64,000 bases of DNA from Nocardioides guangzhouensis (GCF_004519545.1 NZ_SDKM01000004.1:124000-187999), one strand, 5' to 3'; positions 41,124 through 50,425 are shown, counted from the stretch's first letter. A program made the numbers and translations. Notes: a model not told the origin generated them from the letters alone.

Positions 41124-41139
41124 CATGACAGGTGTCATG
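41124..41139. promoter_or_regulatory. Palindromic operator candidate upstream of the ABC/two-component operon
   Basis: CATGACA-GG-TGTCATG is a perfect 7-bp inverted repeat 58 bp before the first gene of the operon. LuxR/NarL-type response regulators of the DesR group commonly bind short palindromes like this, and the operon encodes one. Half-site TATGACA occurs further upstream near 41057. The rest of 40901-41196 shows nothing. Confidence 0.5.
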
Positions 41140-41196
41140 GGCAGGTCGTGACAACTTCTCCGGGATCGAGGGCGCCCAGAGCCGGAGGGTGGAGCC

Positions 41197-42081
41197 ATGA
41201 GCACACCAGCAATCCAGGCGACCGGCCTGACGAAGCACTTCCGGGGTGAGAGCGGCGAGACCGTCACCGCAGTGGACGGGATCGACCTGACCATCGGGTC
41301 CGGCGAGATCGTCGCGTTCCTCGGGCCCAACGGGGCCGGCAAGACCACCACCGTCGACATGTTCCTGGGGCTGACGTCGCCGACCGGCGGGACGGTCGAG
41401 GTGTACGGCGCGAGCCCACATCGCGCGGTCATGGAGGGCCGGGTCTCCGCGGTGATGCAGACCGGCGGGCTGCTGCCGGGCTTCACGGTGCGGGAGACGG
41501 TCCGCGCGATCGCGGCCCTGCACGGGCGGCCCGACCGGGTCGAGGTCGTGATCGAGCGTGCCGGGCTGGGTCCGCTCGCGAACCGGCTGGTGAAGGCCTG
41601 CTCGGGAGGCGAGCAGCAGCGGCTGAAGTTCGCCCTGGCGCTGGTCCCCGACCCCGATCTGGTGATCCTGGACGAGCCGACGACCGGCATGGACGTCGGC
41701 GCGCGGCAGCAGTTCTGGGACACCATGCAGGCCGACGCCGCCGACGGCCGCACGATCGTCTTCGCCACCCACTACCTCGCCGAGGCCGACGCGTTCGCCG
41801 ACCGCACGGTGCTGATGGCCCGCGGCCGGATCATGGCCGACGGCCCGACGAACGAGGTCCGGGCGGCGTACGGCGGGCACACGGTCACGTTCCGTCCCCC
41901 CGCCAACGTGACCGGGGCAAACGGGATCGACCAGGCCTGGCTCGACGACCTCAGGAAGGCTGTCGCGCCGCTGGGCATCTACGACCTGGAGGTCGCCGGC
42001 GCCAGCCTCGAGGCCGCGTTCCTGGCCCTGACCGGCACCCCGATGAGCAACGAGAACGAGACTGAGGGAGCACTGCGATGA
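41197..42081 (+). CDS. ABC transporter ATP-binding protein
   Basis: A 294-residue export-type ATPase. Walker A is GPNGAGKTT, the Q-loop follows in AVMQTGGLL, the signature is CSGGEQQR, Walker B is LVILDEPTTGMD and the switch His is in ATHYLAEAD. The C-terminal ~70 residues are the DrrA-like extension. It powers the permease encoded next (ATGA overlap). The operon continues with a histidine kinase and a response regulator, the LnrLMN/DesKR-type arrangement often used for exporting antibiotics or lipids. ATG start with GGAGGGTGGAGCC upstream. Confidence 0.93.
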   Translation: MSTPAIQATGLTKHFRGESGETVTAVDGIDLTIGSGEIVAFLGPNGAGKTTTVDMFLGLTSPTGGTVEVYGASPHRAVMEGRVSAVMQTGGLLPGFTVRETVRAIAALHGRPDRVEVVIERAGLGPLANRLVKACSGGEQQRLKFALALVPDPDLVILDEPTTGMDVGARQQFWDTMQADAADGRTIVFATHYLAEADAFADRTVLMARGRIMADGPTNEVRAAYGGHTVTFRPPANVTGANGIDQAWLDDLRKAVAPLGIYDLEVAGASLEAAFLALTGTPMSNENETEGALR

Positions 42082-42884
42082 CCACGATGACCACCACCGC
42101 TACCCACACCGCGGCCCCCACCGGGCGGCGTACGGCACGGCCCCTGGCCCTCACCTATGCCGGCCTCGACCTCAAGCGCCAGCTGCGCGACCGGATGGGG
42201 ATGTTCTTCACCGTGGCGCTGCCGGCCTTCCTGTTCTTCGTCTTCGGGATCGGCGACGGCGAGGCCTACGGCAGCGCGAACGTCGCGATGTTCGTGATGG
42301 TCTCGATGGCGGCGTACGGCGCGGTCACGGCCACCACGACCGTCGCCGGGGCGGCGGCGACCGAGCAGACGATGGGCTGGGGCCGGCAGGTCGCCCTCAC
42401 GCCGCTGCCGTCGCTGGCCTTCGTGGCGATCAAGACCGCCGTCGCGATGATTGTCGCGGCCGTCCCGATCGCGCTGATCTACGCGATCGGCGCGGCCACC
42501 GGCTCGTCGGGCAACGCGTTCGACTGGCTGGCCAGCGCGGCCATCGTGTGGCTCGGCTCGGCCGTGTTCGCGGTCTACGGCCTGGCGGTGTGCCTGGTCT
42601 TCAAGGGCGAGAACGCCGCGGGGATCGCCTCCGGGCTGATCGTGATCATGAGCTTCCTCGGCAACCTCTTCACGCCGATGGACGGGATCATCCTGGAGAT
42701 CGGTCGCTTCACCCCGCTGTACGGGTACGCCGGGCTGGCTCGCTACCCGATCTCGGAGGGCCACCTCCCGAACGACGCCGGACACGACCCGGTGTGGCTG
42801 TTGCTCGCTAACGTGTGCGCGTGGACGGTGATCTTCGCAGCGCTGGCGGTCTGGGGGCTGCGCCGACGCCGGGAGCGGGTGTGA
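42078..42884 (+). CDS. ABC-2 type transporter permease
   Basis: A 268-residue protein with six hydrophobic helices of the ABC-2 export type. GMFFTVALPAFLFFVFGIG near residue 40 and FLGNLFTPMDGIILEIGRFTPLYGY near the end match DrrB/LnrM-like permeases. Its start and stop both overlap neighbouring genes by 4 nt, so it should be made together with the ATPase and kinase. The N-terminal 25 residues are Thr/Ala-rich and probably cytosolic. Confidence 0.92.
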   Translation: MTTMTTTATHTAAPTGRRTARPLALTYAGLDLKRQLRDRMGMFFTVALPAFLFFVFGIGDGEAYGSANVAMFVMVSMAAYGAVTATTTVAGAAATEQTMGWGRQVALTPLPSLAFVAIKTAVAMIVAAVPIALIYAIGAATGSSGNAFDWLASAAIVWLGSAVFAVYGLAVCLVFKGENAAGIASGLIVIMSFLGNLFTPMDGIILEIGRFTPLYGYAGLARYPISEGHLPNDAGHDPVWLLLANVCAWTVIFAALAVWGLRRRRERV

Positions 42885-43945
42885 CAACAGCCGACCACGT
42901 CGCCGGCCCCGCCCGCTCCCCCTGGGAGCGGTGGGGCTGGGTGGTCGCCGGCGTCTGGCTGGTCTTCCTCACCTACCCGGTCCTCGAGACCTTCCAGACG
43001 GACGCCTCGGCGCCGGTCAAGGGGCTGATGCTGGCGCTGCTCGCGGCCTTCGCGGCGATCTACCTGCTCGGTTGGGGCGTGTGGCGCGAGCACGGGCTGC
43101 TGATCTGGTTCGCGATGCTGGTGCTCGCCTTGGCGACGGTGCCGGTGATCGGCATCGAGGCGGTCGGGCTCACGCCGTACCTCGGAGCGTTCTCCGCGCT
43201 GATGGTGCCGGCGCCGTACTGGAAGTGGACGACGCTGGTCAGCGCCCTGCTGCCGGTGCTCTCCCTCGTCGGCGGGGACTTCCCGGCCTTCTTCTTCCTG
43301 ATGGTGTGGCCGATCATCGGGTTCTGCGCGGCGATGCGGGTCTTCTCCGAGCTCGAGGAGCGGTCCGAGGAGACCCGGGCGGAGCTGGCGCTGGTCGCCG
43401 AGCGCGACCGGGTGGCCCGCGACGTGCATGACGTGCTGGGCCACTCGTTGACGGCACTCTCGATCAAGGCCGAGCTCGCGGCCCGGCTCATCGACGTGGA
43501 CCCGGAGCGGGCCCGGGCCGAGCTGGTGTCGATCCAGGAGACCGCCCGGCAGGCGCTCGCCGAGGTCCGCTCGACCGTCGGCGGCCTGCGGGCGGCCAGC
43601 CTCGAGGCCGAGCTCGCCGCCGCGCCCCGGGTGCTCGCCGACGCCGGCGTCGAGACACGGGTGGTCGGCACCGTCGCCGACACCGACCCACGGCACCGCA
43701 CCCTGCTGGCCTGGGTGCTGCGCGAGTCGGTGACCAACGTGGTCCGGCACGCGCACGCCTCGACCGTCTCGATCGAGCTGTCGCCGAGCGGCCTGGTCGT
43801 CGCCGACGACGGCACCGGCTTCGAGGCCGACGACCGCCGCGACGGCAACGGGCTGATCGGCATGCGCGAGCGGGTGTCCGCAGCCGGCGGCACGCTGCGC
43901 CTCTCGGGCGGCTCGGGGACCAGGGTGGAGGTGGTGCTGCCGTGA
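42881..43945 (+). CDS. Sensor histidine kinase (DesK/NarL-partner type)
   Basis: A 354-residue kinase from a GTG overlapping the permease stop. Five hydrophobic helices (residues about 22-155) form the sensor, followed by a HisKA_3 dimerisation domain with the phosphoacceptor His in ERDRVARDVHDVLGHSLTAL and an ATPase domain with N-box ESVTNVVRHAHAS and G-box VVADDGTGFEA. DesK-like kinases sense membrane state or lipid-binding drugs. Coupled to the response regulator that follows. Confidence 0.93.
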   Translation: MTTADHVAGPARSPWERWGWVVAGVWLVFLTYPVLETFQTDASAPVKGLMLALLAAFAAIYLLGWGVWREHGLLIWFAMLVLALATVPVIGIEAVGLTPYLGAFSALMVPAPYWKWTTLVSALLPVLSLVGGDFPAFFFLMVWPIIGFCAAMRVFSELEERSEETRAELALVAERDRVARDVHDVLGHSLTALSIKAELAARLIDVDPERARAELVSIQETARQALAEVRSTVGGLRAASLEAELAAAPRVLADAGVETRVVGTVADTDPRHRTLLAWVLRESVTNVVRHAHASTVSIELSPSGLVVADDGTGFEADDRRDGNGLIGMRERVSAAGGTLRLSGGSGTRVEVVLP

Positions 43946-44547
43946 TCCGGATCCTGCTGGCCGACGACCAGGCGCTCGTCCGTGGCGCGCTCGCGGCGCT
44001 GCTCGACCTCGAGGCCGACATCGAGGTCGTCGCCCAGGTCGGTCGCGGCGACGAGGTGGTGGCCGCCGCGCGCTCCTCGGCTGCCCAGGTGTGCCTGCTC
44101 GACATCGAGATGCCCGGCCTCACCGGCCTCGAGGCGGCCGAGCGGCTGCGCGCCGAGCTGCCGGAGGTGCGGTCGCTGATCGTGACCACCTTCGGGCGGC
44201 CAGGGTACGTGCGCCGCGCCCTCGACGCCGGCGCCGCCGGCTTCGTCGTCAAGGACACGCCCGCCCGCGAGCTCGCGGACGCCGTACGGCGGGTGCACGC
44301 CGGGCTGCGCGTGGTCGACCCGGCGCTGGCCACCGAGTCGCTGATGTCCGGCCCGTCGCCGCTCACCGCCCGGGAGGCGGAGATCCTGCTGCTCGCCCTC
44401 GACGGGTCGACTGTCGCGGCGATCGCCGCGCGCGCCCACCTCTCCGTCGGAACCGTCCGCAACCACCTCTCTGCCGCGATCGGCAAGACGGGTGCGTCGA
44501 CCCGGGCCGAGGCGGCGCGGCTCGCGCAGTCGAACGGCTGGATCTGA
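43942..44547 (+). CDS. NarL/LuxR family response regulator
   Basis: A 201-residue regulator with receiver residues IRILLADDQALVRGAL, phospho-Asp in CLLDIEMPGLTG, Thr in IVTTFGRPGYV and Lys in FVVKDTPARE. The LuxR helix-turn-helix is TAREAEILLLALDG then AAIAARAHLSVGTVRNHLSAAI. GTG start overlaps the kinase stop. It is expected to bind upstream of the ABC genes, where the CATGACA palindrome is found. Confidence 0.94.
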   Translation: MIRILLADDQALVRGALAALLDLEADIEVVAQVGRGDEVVAAARSSAAQVCLLDIEMPGLTGLEAAERLRAELPEVRSLIVTTFGRPGYVRRALDAGAAGFVVKDTPARELADAVRRVHAGLRVVDPALATESLMSGPSPLTAREAEILLLALDGSTVAAIAARAHLSVGTVRNHLSAAIGKTGASTRAEAARLAQSNGWI

Positions 44548-44564
44548 GGAGCGAGGGTGGAGGT

Positions 44565-44798
44565 GTGAGACGACACCAGCGCGTCACGGCTGGCGGCGTG
44601 CGCAGACCGCAGAGCGAGCGACTGCGCCGGCGTCAGCGATGGTACTTCGCCCTGATGGGCGTGTGCCTCGTGCTGATCCTGCTGGCGTGGAATCTGGTCC
44701 GCTTGTGGTCGACGGCGGCGGCCGTGGCCATGTCGGTCGTGGTCGCCCTGCTCCCACCGATCGCCGCGATCGTCGCCAACTGGGCCGAGGACCGATGA
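44565..44798 (+). CDS. DUF3099 membrane protein
   Basis: A 77-residue actinobacterial DUF3099 protein: a basic N-terminus (RRPQSERLRRRQRWYF) then two membrane helices (ALMGVCLVLILLAWNLVRLW and VAMSVVVALLPPIAAIVAN). The family is conserved in Actinobacteria with no known function. It lies 17 nt after the response regulator and may be the last gene of that operon. Confidence 0.8.
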   Translation: MRRHQRVTAGGVRRPQSERLRRRQRWYFALMGVCLVLILLAWNLVRLWSTAAAVAMSVVVALLPPIAAIVANWAEDR

Positions 44799-44817
44799 CA
44801 CCAAGGTGACCCATCCG

Positions 44818-44833
44818 GCCGCCTCCAGGCGGC
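44818..44833 (+). terminator. Hairpin after the two-component/ABC operon
   Basis: GCCGCCT-CC-AGGCGGC pairs over 7 bp, 19 nt after the DUF3099 stop. The loop is tight (effectively 4 nt with 6 pairs). A probable terminator. Confidence 0.6.
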
Positions 44834-44995
44834 ATTGCAGACGTCCGACCGAGCCCAGCTGTGGACCTGACCGCTGCGAGGACGTAGGGCTTGGGCGTTG
44901 GTGGCGTTCGGCCCTGCCTTCTCTTGCTCGGGTGTTGTGTGCTTGAAGTCGGGAGGGTGAGTCCTGCGGACTGAGCTGCCGAGGGAGTGATTCTG

Positions 44996-45928
44996 GTGCG
45001 CGCTATCGCGGTGTCCGGGTTGGTCAAGGACTTCGGACCGAGGACGCGGGCCCTCGACCACCTCGATCTGGATGTCGAGTTCGGCGAGGTGCACGGTTTC
45101 CTCGGCCCGAACGGTGCCGGGAAGACCACGACCATCCGCGTCCTGCTCGGGTTGCTGCGCGCCGACGCAGGCCGCGTTGTCCTGCTTGGCGGTGACCCGT
45201 GGCGCAACGCGGTGGCCTTGCACCGGCGCCTGGCCTACGTGCCCGGTGAGGTGAACCTGTGGCCCAACCTCACCGGCGGTGAGGTGATCGACCTGTTGGG
45301 TGACCTGCGGGGTGGGCTCGATCCGCGTCGTCGCGAGGAGCTGCTCGAGCGCTTCCAGCTCGACCCGACCAAGAAGATCCGCTCGTACTCCAAGGGCAAC
45401 CGGCAGAAGGTCGCGCTGGTGGCTGCGTTCTCCTCGGACGTGGAGCTCTACCTGCTCGACGAGCCAACGTCGGGGCTCGACCCGCTCATGGAGGCGGTCT
45501 TCCAGGACGTCGTCCAGGACCTGCGCGCGGACGGACGCAGCATCTTGCTGTCCAGCCACATCCTGTCCGAGGTCGAAGCACTGTGTGACCGGGTCACGAT
45601 CATCCGCGCCGGGCGGGCCGCCGAGTCCGGCACCTTCGAGGACCTGCGTCATCTCACCCGCACGTCGGTGGTGGTCGACACCGTCAAGCCGCTCCAGTCT
45701 GTGACCGGGTGGTCAGGGGTGCACGACGCACGGGTGCACGGCGAGCACGCCGAGTTCAGTGTCGATCCGGGCGCGCTGAACGACGTGCTCGAACACCTGG
45801 TCGACCTGCAGGTGAGGACCATGACCACCTCGCCCCCCACTCTCGAAGAGCTCTTCATGCGGCACTACGGCGATGACGGCTCCGAGCCTGCCAACGACCG
45901 TGGCGCCGAGGTGGTGGCTGCGCGATGA
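44996..45928 (+). CDS. ABC transporter ATP-binding protein
   Basis: A 310-residue export-type ATPase: Walker A GPNGAGKTT, signature SYSKGNRQK, Walker B LYLLDEPTSGLDPL, switch His in LLSSHILSEVE, and a C-terminal DrrA-like domain. GTG 44996 was preferred over GTG 44987 because GAGGGAG lies 8 nt upstream of it. Its end overlaps the permease by 4 nt. The pair matches TipB/antibiotic-polyketide exporters of actinobacteria. Confidence 0.93.
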   Translation: MRAIAVSGLVKDFGPRTRALDHLDLDVEFGEVHGFLGPNGAGKTTTIRVLLGLLRADAGRVVLLGGDPWRNAVALHRRLAYVPGEVNLWPNLTGGEVIDLLGDLRGGLDPRRREELLERFQLDPTKKIRSYSKGNRQKVALVAAFSSDVELYLLDEPTSGLDPLMEAVFQDVVQDLRADGRSILLSSHILSEVEALCDRVTIIRAGRAAESGTFEDLRHLTRTSVVVDTVKPLQSVTGWSGVHDARVHGEHAEFSVDPGALNDVLEHLVDLQVRTMTTSPPTLEELFMRHYGDDGSEPANDRGAEVVAAR

Positions 45929-47550
45929 GCGGCTTCACCGGCACGACCCGACTGGTCCGTCTCGCCCTGCGGCGCGACCGGATGATCCTGCCGGCATGGA
46001 TCCTGGGGATGGCGGGGTTCCTGGCTGCAACGACCGCCATGTTCGAGGACAGCTACTCGGCCCATCCTGAGCTGTTGGAACCAGACACCCGGATCGTGGT
46101 GGAGAACCCCGGCATGAGGGTGCTCGGTCTCGTGACCGGTCCCAGCGTCGGCGGGTACACCCTGCACCGGGACGCCCTGACCCTGGCGGTGCTCGCCGCC
46201 ATGATGAGCGTCCTCGCCGTCGTCCGCCACACCCGCCAGTCCGAGGAGCTCGGGCGTGAGGAGATGCTGGCCGCGGGCGTGGTCGGCCGCTACGCCTCGT
46301 TGGCCGCGGGCGTGGTCGTCTCGCTCCTCGCCAACGTGGTGCTGGCCGTCATGCTCGGGCTGGCCATGGTCGTCGCGGGACAACCGGCGGTCGGCTCCCT
46401 CATCGGCGGAGCCTCGGTCGCCCTCGTAGGCGTCGCCTTCACCGGCGTCGCCGCGGTCACCTCGCAGCTGGCGTCGACCACGCGCGGTGCGACGGGCCTG
46501 GGCGGCGCGGTCCTGGGTGTGGCGTTCGCGCTCGCGGCGCTGGGCAACATGCTCGGAACCGTGGACTCCGCCGCGCTCCGCGTCAGCAGCGCGTGGCCGG
46601 CCTGGCTGTCCCCGATCGGCTGGGGCCAGCAGATGCGGCCGTTCGCCGACAACCTGTGGTGGCCGCTGGGTCTGGCCGTCGCCGTCATGGTCTCGCTGTG
46701 CGGAGTGGCGGTCGTACTCGTCGACAGGCGAGACGTGGGCCGGGGGATGTGGCCCGAGCGGAGGGGTGCCGCCCATGCGAGCCCTGCGCTGCTGAGCCCC
46801 GCCGGTCTGGTCTGGCGCCTGCAGCGCGGTGCCCTGCTGGGCTGGGCGGTTGGCCTGCTCGGCTTCGGACTGGTGTTCGGGGCGCTGAGCGACCGGATCC
46901 AGGGCCTGGAGGGATCAGCGACGGAGTGGTACGCCACCTTCGGCGGAGAAGCCGACCTGATCGGCGCCTACTGGGCCTCCATGATGCAGATCGCGGGCAT
47001 GGCGGTGGCGGTGTACGTCGTCGCGCTGATGCTGCGCCTCCGCCACGACGAGTCCGAAGGCACGCTGGAGCCCGTGCTCGCCGCCGCAGTCTCCCGGCTG
47101 CGCTGGCTGGCCGCCTACGCCGTCAACGCCCTGGCCGGGGCCACCTTGCTGATCCTCGTCTACGCGGCGGCGATGGCCCTCACCGGCGGCCAGGCGCTCG
47201 GGGGCACCGCATCGCTGCTGCGTGACCTGATCGGCGCCGCACTCGTCCAGCTACCCGCCGTCGCGGTGCTCGGCGCCGCGGTGGTCACGTTGGTCACGGT
47301 GCTACCGCGCTGGTCGGTCGGCCTTTCCTGGCTGTTGTTGGTCTTCAGCGTGTTCGTCGGCCCCATGTTCGGCCCCTCCCTCGGCCTGCCGACATGGCTG
47401 CTGAACCTCTCTCCCTTCACCCACGTGCCCAACGCACCCGCCGTCGCGATCAGCTACGAGCCGCTCCTTGGCCTGGTCCTGGCCTGCGTCCTCGTGGGAG
47501 TCCTCGCAGTCATTGCCCTGCGCCGGAGAAACCTGTTGCTCCCAGCCTGA
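45925..47550 (+). CDS. Large ABC exporter permease (polyketide-antibiotic type)
   Basis: A 541-residue permease with about twelve helices in two similar halves. TRLVRLALRRDRMILPAWILG opens the first half and GLVWRLQRGALLGWAVGLLG opens the second, the fused-dimer layout of TipB-like exporters. WLLNLSPFTHVPNAPAVAISYEPLLGL near the end is typical. Exported substrates in this group are antibiotics or lipids. A hairpin overlaps its stop codon. Confidence 0.92.
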   Translation: MSGFTGTTRLVRLALRRDRMILPAWILGMAGFLAATTAMFEDSYSAHPELLEPDTRIVVENPGMRVLGLVTGPSVGGYTLHRDALTLAVLAAMMSVLAVVRHTRQSEELGREEMLAAGVVGRYASLAAGVVVSLLANVVLAVMLGLAMVVAGQPAVGSLIGGASVALVGVAFTGVAAVTSQLASTTRGATGLGGAVLGVAFALAALGNMLGTVDSAALRVSSAWPAWLSPIGWGQQMRPFADNLWWPLGLAVAVMVSLCGVAVVLVDRRDVGRGMWPERRGAAHASPALLSPAGLVWRLQRGALLGWAVGLLGFGLVFGALSDRIQGLEGSATEWYATFGGEADLIGAYWASMMQIAGMAVAVYVVALMLRLRHDESEGTLEPVLAAAVSRLRWLAAYAVNALAGATLLILVYAAAMALTGGQALGGTASLLRDLIGAALVQLPAVAVLGAAVVTLVTVLPRWSVGLSWLLLVFSVFVGPMFGPSLGLPTWLLNLSPFTHVPNAPAVAISYEPLLGLVLACVLVGVLAVIALRRRNLLLPA

Positions 47551-47568
47551 CGACAAGAACCCGTCAGG
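47546..47568 (+). terminator. Hairpin overlapping the permease stop codon
   Basis: CCTGACG (containing the TGA stop) pairs with CGTCAGG over 7 bp with a 9-nt loop. Position immediately at the end of the operon supports a terminator. Confidence 0.6.
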
Positions 47569-47621
47569 TGACTTCGGCCCTGGGGCGGCGACGACGTGTC
47601 GCCTGAGGGCTGGATCCAGCA

Positions 47622-47752
47622 GAAGGGGCGCCGAGGTTGGGAAGCGGTCGGGATTGGTGTCGACCTGGGGAGCCGGCGGCTTCACGTTCGTGCATCCGAT
47701 CTCCTCTCCCGAGCGGCCGCCAACCGCCTACTCGACGCGAACTTGCGAGTAG
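47622..47752 (+). pseudogene. Decayed DUF4177 copy
   Basis: GLVSTWGAGGFTFVHPIS matches the last third of the intact gene at 19746-19925 (GMVSTWGAGGFKFVHPIA). Nucleotide identity is very high across GGTGTCGACCTGGGGAGCCG and its continuation. One extra base in GGGATTGG relative to GGCATGG puts the preceding EGWEAVG part in another frame, and the first half is absent. It is a partial, frameshifted duplicate. Confidence 0.75.
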
Positions 47753-48306
47753 GTGAGCAGGGCGAGACCGGCGCCGACAATCCTGGTGTCGACGAGGCGC
47801 AAGGCCTTGGTGGCGCTGGTGGCCCCGAAGAGGCGCTCGCCGCCCCCGAGCACGAACGGGAACACCATCAGGCGCACCTCGTCGACGAGATCGTGCTCGA
47901 TCAGGAGGGGGACCAGCTGTCCGCTGGCGTTGACCACGATCTCGCCCTCGACGTAGTGCTTCAGCCTCGAGACCGCGTCCACAACCTCGCCCGTGATGAC
48001 GGTTGTGTTGCTCCAGACGGGCTTCATGAGCGTCGACGACACGACGTACTTGGGCATGCTGTTCAACCGGTCGGCCCACGTACCGGTGCGACCCGGCCAG
48101 CGCTCGACCAGGTACTCATAGCTCCGTCGGCCCATCAGCAGCGCCTGCGCGCGCAGGGCCTCGCCGCACTCGACCTCGGCCCACGCCTGGTGGTCCTCGT
48201 CCGTGACCTGGCCGAACCAGCCGCCGCGTTCGAAACCGTCATCGCCGGTCGGGTCCTGCATGACGCCGTCGAGCGTCATGTTCTCGCTGATCACCAACAT
48301 GCCCAT
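47728..48306 (-). CDS. Dihydrofolate reductase/RibD C-terminal family protein
   Basis: A 192-residue reductase-fold protein: MLVISENMTLDGVMQDP, then ALLMGRRSYEYLVERWPG and PKYVVSSTLMKPVWSNT, and VVNASGQLVPLLIEHDLVDEV. This matches the RibD_C group of NADPH reductases whose physiological substrates are mostly unknown. GGAG lies 9-12 nt before the ATG at 48306. It is divergent from an ECF sigma gene, an arrangement seen often for this pair, so it may belong to that sigma factor's regulon. Confidence 0.9.
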   Translation of the reverse strand: MGMLVISENMTLDGVMQDPTGDDGFERGGWFGQVTDEDHQAWAEVECGEALRAQALLMGRRSYEYLVERWPGRTGTWADRLNSMPKYVVSSTLMKPVWSNTTVITGEVVDAVSRLKHYVEGEIVVNASGQLVPLLIEHDLVDEVRLMVFPFVLGGGERLFGATSATKALRLVDTRIVGAGLALLTYSQVRVE

Positions 48307-48433
48307 GCCCGTGCTCCGTTCCTCGGTGTCACCTGTGCGGAGATAGACACCTCGGAGCACCGCAAAGAGGTCGCCCGGAAGCCGCCCAGTTCCGTCACCA
48401 GCCGGTGTCGATACGGCGAGGAGGTGCGGCACG

Positions 48434-49498
48434 ATGGAAACCATGGATGCGGCGATGTCAGCCACCGCCACGGCAGATCTCATCAGCCGGGCGCAGTCCG
48501 GGGACCACGACGCGTTCCGCGCACTGACCGCGCCGCACGTACGCGAGTTGCAGGTGCACTGCTACCGGATGCTCGGGTCCCTCCAGGACGCCGAGGACGC
48601 CCTCCAGGATTCGCTGTTGACTGCGTGGCGAGGCCTCGACCGGTTCGAGGGACGCGCCTCGCTCCGCACCTGGCTCTACAAGATCACCACCAACCGCTGC
48701 CTCAATGCCCGACGCTCGGCCGCCCGTCGCCGGGCGCACGAGTGGGACATCCCCGGCGTCCATCCGCCCGACCCGACCCGACTTGGCGAGGTCGTCTGGC
48801 TCGAGCCGCTTCCCGACGCTCTCGTCGCAGGTGGTGTCGACGCACTACCCGGGCCGGAGGCGCACTACGAGCGGGTCGAGTCCATCTCCCTGGCCTTCGT
48901 GACCGCGCTCCAGCTCCTTCCCCGCCGCCAGCTGGCGGTCCTGATCCTGCGCGACGTGCTCGGGTTCCCCGCGAAGGAGACCGCGGACATGCTCGACTCC
49001 AGCGTCGAATCGGTGACCAGCGCCCTCAAGCGAGCGCGCGCGAGCCTGGATCGCCAGAGGCTGTCGAACCCCGACCGCGAACCGCCACCCGCCCCGCGTT
49101 CGCGCTCCGAGCAGGAACTCCTCGCCACCTTCGTCAGGGCCTACGAGGCAGCGGATCTCGAGGCGGTGGTGGCACTGCTGACCGACGATGTCTTCATCTC
49201 GATGCCGCCGATGCCGTACGAGTACGAGGGCCTCGACACCGTCGCCGAGTTCTGCGCCCGCATCTTCCGCGCCGGCCGGCGGTTCGAGCTGGTGCCGACC
49301 CGCGCCAACGGGCAGCCGGCGTTCGGCACCTACCTGCGTACCCCCGACGGCACCAGCAATGGCGTCGGTCTCTTCGTCCTGACCCTCGCTGGCGACCGCA
49401 TCAGCGCCATGACCCGCTTCGAGAAAGGCGTGCTCCCGTGGTTCGCGCTACCACGCTCGCTCCCCGCACGAGGAGGACTGCCCGGATCACGTCCATGA
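48434..49498 (+). CDS. ECF sigma factor with SnoaL-like C-terminal domain
   Basis: A 354-residue sigma factor of the large ECF type. Region 2 has CYRMLGSLQDAEDALQDSLL and SLRTWLYKITTNRCLNARR; region 4 has LPRRQLAVLILRDVLGFPAK and SSVESVTSALKRARASL. After residue 210 comes a SnoaL/NTF2-like domain (FVRAYEAADLEAVVALLTDD ... ISMPPMPYEYEGLDTVAEFC), which in ECF41/ECF56-type factors tunes activity in place of a separate anti-sigma. No anti-sigma gene is adjacent, in agreement. ATG codons at 48434, 48446 and 48458 are possible starts. Confidence 0.92.
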   Translation: METMDAAMSATATADLISRAQSGDHDAFRALTAPHVRELQVHCYRMLGSLQDAEDALQDSLLTAWRGLDRFEGRASLRTWLYKITTNRCLNARRSAARRRAHEWDIPGVHPPDPTRLGEVVWLEPLPDALVAGGVDALPGPEAHYERVESISLAFVTALQLLPRRQLAVLILRDVLGFPAKETADMLDSSVESVTSALKRARASLDRQRLSNPDREPPPAPRSRSEQELLATFVRAYEAADLEAVVALLTDDVFISMPPMPYEYEGLDTVAEFCARIFRAGRRFELVPTRANGQPAFGTYLRTPDGTSNGVGLFVLTLAGDRISAMTRFEKGVLPWFALPRSLPARGGLPGSRP

Positions 49499-49634
49499 TT
49501 CCGTCGTCGCCCATGCGTCCCTCCGCCGCGAGAGCGGTCTTGTCGTGTCGCAGCGACCAACCGCTGTCGCAGCGGGCTTGGATAGACCTGAGGACTCGTG
49601 GACCTTTGTCGGTGATTGAGGGGAGGATCCCCAC

Positions 49635-50236
49635 ATGCCGGCTGATCCTCCCCAGCTGATCGTGCGCGACGCTGCAGCGTGGCGGACCTGGCTTGCCGAG
49701 AACGTCGACGAGCAGGCCGGCGTGTGGCTGGTCCTGGCCAAGAAGGGGACGACGGATCCGACGAGTCTGAGCTATGCCACCGCGCTCGAGGAGGCCCTGT
49801 GTCACGGCTGGATCGACGGTCAGGCCCGTCGCCGCGATGAGGGCACGTACGTGCAGCGGTTCACGCCGCGTCGCCGTCGGAGCATGTGGTCGCAACGCAA
49901 CGTCGGCATCGTCGAGCGGCTCACGGCTGAAGGCGCATGCATCCGCAGGGGCTGTCCGAGGTGGCGCGGGCCAAGGCCGACGGGCGCTGGGAGGTGGCGT
50001 ACGCCGGACCGGCGACCGCAGAGATTCCGGCGGACCTGACCGAGGCGCTGGCCGCGCGGCCGGAGGCGCAGGCGATGTTCGAGAATCTCACCAGCCAGAA
50101 CCGCTTCGCCATGCTGCACCGTCTCGGTGCCGCCAAGCGGCCGGAGACGCGAGCCCGGCGGATCGAGCAGTACGTCGACTTGTTGGCTCGCGGCGAGACG
50201 TTCTACCCGCAGCGCAAACGCGCGGATCGGGGCTAG
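49635..50236 (+). pseudogene. YdeI/OmpD-associated family protein, single frameshift
   Basis: The first frame reads LIVRDAAAWRTWLAENVDEQ, LCHGWIDGQARRRDEGTYVQRFTP split across residues 55-78, and SQRNVGIVERLTAEG, standard for the YdeI family. At 49932-49937 the frame slips, and the second frame continues MHPQGLSEVARAKADGRWE and FENLTSQNRFAMLHRLGAAK to a TAG. Family members read EGRMxPxGLxEV here, so one base is missing from GGCGC (expected GGCCGC). Restored length is about 200 residues. True pseudogene or sequence error. Confidence 0.87.
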
Positions 50237-50425
50237 GGGATCGAGTCGACGATGCGGAGGGCCGTGGTCTCGACGAGCTCGGTCGACGAAGCTTCGCGAA
50301 AGACAGCAGACTCTGCCTGAGACGAGTGCACCATTCCGCCGTCTGCCGTGCGTGAGAACGCCACCTGCCGGAGAGCACCTTCCCGGGAACCTCGGACGAT
50401 GGGACGATCAGCCAGGAGGTCCGCG

